Of a stretch of 64,000 nucleotides of DNA, positions 60,418 to 64,000 are shown piece after piece. The position numbers were made by a program, and so were the translations under genes. How positions within the stretch are numbered: the stretch's first letter is position 1; each line of letters begins with the position of its first letter. The notes below the pieces were generated by a model that was given only the letters and a program-made list of their open reading frames with translations, was not told where the DNA came from and ran no database searches. Source of the stretch: Siphonodentalium dalli (taxonomy: Eukaryota > Mollusca > Scaphopoda > Gadilida > Siphonodentaliidae); assembly GCA_032622095.1 (NCBI GenBank), contig CP136066.1, positions 168,714,664 to 168,778,663 on the forward strand. The letters run 5' to 3'.

Positions 60418-60474
60418 TAGATCATGCCATGAATCTCTACTCTGGATAGAAGTTGAGATTCATGGCATGATCTA
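60418..60474. repeat. Hairpin with two perfect 20-bp arms
   Basis: TAGATCATGCCATGAATCTC at 60418-60437 is exactly inverted at 60455-60474, with a 17-bp loop. Copies A (near 15970) and B (near 39772) keep the hairpin with mismatches. Confidence 0.9.
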
Positions 60475-61035
60475 GGTTCGTGGAACCCGCAAACTCACTT
60501 TTACATGACAACAAACTGGTGGAGGTTACATTCTCGAATACCAATATTCACAGGCTGCCCAAAAATAGTGGGTGGTTTAATCAGTCTGGAGTTAATGATA
60601 TTTTGAATAGGTCGAACAGATCCCGACCCGGTTCCGCTGGGCATATCAGGTCTACAAATATGTCGACCACTCTTCGTGATGACAAAGGAAAGACTAACTC
60701 AAATCAATGAAAACCAACACGCGAGACCAGCATGAAACGTTAAAGAGCGTTTTTGTCAGTTCTTTCCGTTTATGGTATGAATAAAGAGCGTTTTTTATTC
60801 ACCCGTCGTGTTAACGAAGAACAATGTTTCTATTTCCGTAAATTTTTGCGTCCGGAATGATTGTATCTCTGCAGAGTTTTTGTTGAGTATGTTATTTATA
60901 GAACCAGGCGATTATATGCCTCGTGTTTTGTGCGTTTATTTGAGGTGTTTGTCCGGCTATTTGGCAAAGCTTTCATATATATTAGTTGTACCAATTTAAA
61001 AATTCAATTCAAACCTTATTTTGGGACTTTAGGTC

Positions 61036-61166
61036 CAGTAAAAGTGGTATAATCTGATTATATACTGGATCTCGTTTCAAGAGTTGCCTTTGCAGCGTTT
61101 TCGGCAAAGTCGTTGCCACACATCCCGACATGAGCGGGTATCCAGCAGAACCAAATGTCAACATGA
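61036..61166 (-). pseudogene. LINE RNase H fragment (copy C)
   Basis: Minus-strand reading contains WFCWIPAHVG as in copy A, with other substitutions downstream. Non-functional and embedded in the repeat. Confidence 0.6.
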
Positions 61167-61889
61167 ATAACTGCTTTTATGCATTTTCACATGAAATATG
61201 AAAAGTAACTATTAACGTCGTAAAATGACGCATTAAACACATTTATAGTTGTTTTGATGAATCAGGTGTGAGCAATACATCACATTGGTTCATATTTATC
61301 TTATTTCAATAAGCCCTGGACTTATACCAATGATTTATTTATATCTAAGCCGATGTAGGTTCACGCAGAGCGTATAATTCAGATTCAAATAATGCCGATA
61401 TGAGCTTATTTAACGTTTTTGAAATAATTTCAATATTTGCTTACATCCAGGAGAACAGACTGGTGATAAGTCTTTCACAATTTGACGCAAAACTTTAATG
61501 TGAGTCCTTTCTCTTCTCAACCCTTGCAAACTCATATTAGCCGGCCTCTGAGATTGAGAAAATGAGTGGATGTGTGTGATCACGTGCATGTAACCGCAAT
61601 AATACAAACACCAGTTTCCAGTTCAACATTCAACTTAGCTACTGTATATACGAAACACATTTACTACCGGACTCCCAGTTTCATAGTAAGTCTTCTGTCC
61701 CACAATGTTGTGTTTAACCGACACCGTTATGGCAAACTAGTACATTCAAGACAGCAATTACCATTTGTGTCCGCATCGGCATCTCCAGTTTAGACCTAGT
61801 TTAAACTGAAATTTAGTAGTAAAAACAAGATTTAGTCGACTACGAGGATGACAAAGATTTGGTCGATTGCGTTCCATGTGGACGCCATC

Positions 61890-63120
61890 TTAGATAACAA
61901 AGTGTCCCCAAAGCGGACTTTTGCGGATTTTGGACATGTTGTTCCTGGTGTTTTTCCGCATCAAATGACATAAAAAAAAACTTGTAAACAATTTGTTCTA
62001 GGTTCAACTCTCCCACGACCACACTATACCGGAACATTTTGTTCTTAATGTTTAATTTTCCCAATGGAGAACTCTTTCAACGTGATAGATTTATATATAT
62101 TTATTTGCCAAAAATATTGGGGAGCGTAACTACTAGCTCCCCGATATATACACATGTTTATAAATTATTACAAAATCTCAATACAATTAAGTACTATTAT
62201 TTTCAGTTAATTGGTTTACAGTAAGTAAATAGTATAATAGATTTCAAAGTATGAGAATACAATAATGGAAGAGAATTGGAAAAGTATAACATGTACGTGT
62301 ATACCGTTCAATTTATATTAAATTTTCGGCTAAACAGGCCCCTGTAATATGTATTGGGATAAATAATTGGAATAAAATCATAAATTTTATGGGAAATATG
62401 GGGTGGGCGGGTAACAATAAATTTATCGTTGCGTCGAACTTCATCAGTTCGACCGTTCGGCAGTAAACGTCAATTCAATATGAAATAAACACGTCTGCAT
62501 GTCGACCCATGGTAAGAAGAAAACAACTCATTGTCTGTTAATTAAACGACAGGCTATTGAACTAAGAATGAATTAGGCCATATGAATTATTTATTGGGAT
62601 ACAAAGACATATAGGCGAAAGCATGTTAAACTGCCAAAATCAAGCATAAATTTTTACTTTATTTGTAGGACAAATTAACGCAATCGAACATTGTAGCTAT
62701 TACAAGATAGACCACGGACTATTGATCGAGCGATCCAATGAATAATTAGGAAACAAAATGTTCTTAGAGTGAGGCAAATATAGATGATTAATAGTTACTC
62801 CGAGAAAATTAAATCTTCTAATATGTTTTACAAACATAATAAAAGTAACCAATTTCTCAACCAATAATTAGTCAGAAATTTGTTAACCTTCCACTTTGTT
62901 TGAATAAGTAGCATATTTCTGACTTTTCGTAAAACTTATGGTCTAAATTGCCATCAAATCCATGAAACTATTCACAGTATCAGGTTATAATCTTCTCATT
63001 ATAATTTCTTTGAGGTACCACCTGGAAACTTCCAATGCAAGGTGATGTCAGTGCACATTGAATTTTATAAAACTGGCAGTTTTGTCTATTGTTAAAGTGG
63101 TGCAATAACAATACACTCTC
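61890..63120. other. Non-coding stretch
   Basis: AT-rich; no gene, tandem unit or long inverted repeat noticed. Confidence 0.5.
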
Positions 63121-63127
63121 TGAAAAA

Positions 63128-63432
63128 CACGGTGTAGAAACGCTACACACTTTGTACACATATATGTGTAACATCTGTTCTCCAGCAATTATGTGTAGAA
63201 ACTGTTGAGAAATTTTGGTACACACAATATGTGTAGCTCTGCACACATATGTGTAGCCACTATACACTTATGTGTAGTAAAAAGTTGGTACACAGTTAGT
63301 GTGTACTTTATACACATATATGTGTAGCCACTACACACTTATGTGTACTAAAATGCTACACAGTTTTGTGTAATAAATGTGTAGTACACAGTAGTACTAA
63401 CCAATATATACACTTTATGTGTAATAAATTTA
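63128..63432. repeat. Dense array of GTGTA/TACAC inverted motifs
   Basis: Words such as TACACATATATGTGTA, CTACACACTTATGTGTA and TACACAGTTAGTGTGTA recur throughout, in both orientations and at irregular short spacing. Many adjacent copies form self-complementary dyads. No fixed period is visible, unlike a normal satellite. Confidence 0.85.
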
Positions 63433-63559
63433 CATGCATTCTCTTTGCAAATATTTGACATTATTGGGTTATATCAGCATCATATGGTAGAGGGCACTGA
63501 ATTTAAACCATCACATCAAGAATGTTTGTTCTTAAAAGCGATAATTATTAGCCAAAATA

Positions 63560-63990
63560 AAATCATGAAAAATATGCTATCATATGTTATATATGCCGAA
63601 TGGACCCAACTTCAACATTGCCATTTACGTGTACTGGTATAATAAATGTGCCATAAGAATGATATGGGCAAGAAAAGTTGAAACCCACTGTTTTTTTAAA
63701 TTAATAATTGCTTGCATTCTAGAGCCAGCATCAAAGCCACTTCTTCAATTGACAGGGCACGAGGATCTTTGGATTAACTCCAAGTCACCTTTCCCATGTC
63801 AATGACATGAAGATCTTTCAAATGCTGAGTGAGCATCGGAGTATCATATTAATAAATTTTGTCAACAAAACCGCAGTCAGAAAAATGTTACCCAGGACAA
63901 AATCATGAAGAATGTGCTATCAGATATACATCGAGTATGCTGAATTGACCTAAACATCAGCCACAGTTGACATTGTCACGTAAAATAATT
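63560..63990. repeat. Degenerate direct repeat pair, ~90 bp
   Basis: Segments near 63560-63650 and 63898-63988 share 'AAAATCATGAA', 'ATGTGCTATCA/ATATGCTATCA', 'ACTTCAACATTGCC'-like text and 'ACGT' spacing. Similarity is modest. Confidence 0.45.
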
Positions 63991-64000
63991 GTTTTGCAAT

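Larger units (their letters stand above)
59609..61876 (-). repeat. Dispersed 2.3-kb repeat family, copy C
   Basis: Collinear with copy B at about 90 percent by eye, same left start (TTATATGTTATATTTATGCT) and right end (TTTGGTCGATTGCGTTCCAT). The region equivalent to the hAT insertion site is deleted here. It carries the RNase H fragment and a perfect 20-bp-arm hairpin. Confidence 0.93.

Overview
This is AT-rich nuclear DNA from a eukaryote, most likely a marine invertebrate. Coding potential is sparse, short exon-like segments have canonical splice signals, and the window holds many dispersed repeats, foldback elements and decayed transposons: LINE, Ty3/Gypsy, hAT, PIF/Harbinger-like and TTAA-flanked. 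A lophotrochozoan (mollusc-like) source is my guess from the style of the transposon and repeat sequences; no marker gene proves it. There is no bacterial-type operon, rRNA gene or CRISPR array, and almost no long open frame is an intact gene.

Layout. 1-1725 and 8582-10713 are two copies of one repeat: a 147-bp tandem array, a spacer, a coding-like minisatellite and a minus-strand PHD-finger remnant. Between them lie two minus-strand exon candidates (2817-2983 and 8193-8305), a degenerate ~160-bp tandem repeat (5040-5650) and a single 1.1-kb minus-strand frame (6878-7984). That frame joins a tRNA 2'-phosphotransferase (Tpt1/KptA) domain to zinc-finger motifs and carries two in-frame stops. 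12-16 kb holds an RG-rich coding remnant, a truncated Harbinger-like MITE and a repeat copy split by a hAT element, which itself contains nested inverted-repeat elements. 17-22 kb is a tandemly duplicated repeat block.

22-31 kb contains exon-like pieces of an unnamed multicopy gene family (22203-22477, 23446-23623, 30317-30729, and an extra copy at 43280-43560), a Gypsy reverse-transcriptase fragment (27337-28092) and a CR1/L2-like LINE C-terminus (29698-30225). 31-39 kb is mostly non-coding, with a compositionally odd 1.3-kb block (32930-34200) and one exon candidate (38124-38220).

38955-41230 and 59609-61876 are two copies of a 2.3-kb repeat, the same family as 12927-16160, each carrying a LINE RNase H fragment. 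44.4-47.7 kb is a recent tandem duplication into which an 850-bp MITE with TTA target duplications inserted; the second copy preserves the empty site. 48-57 kb contains a LINE C-terminus with an ATCGT tail, several foldback elements, a possible Harbinger transposase N-terminus and a plus-strand exon candidate (50970-51110). 63128-63432 is a dense array of GTGTA/TACAC inverted motifs.

No set of genes here forms a pathway. The window reads as intronic or intergenic DNA of one or more host genes, heavily colonised by mobile elements. Its most unusual content is the Tpt1-zinc-finger fusion frame, the PHD/147-bp-array repeat, and two insertions whose empty sites are preserved in paralogous copies in the same window.
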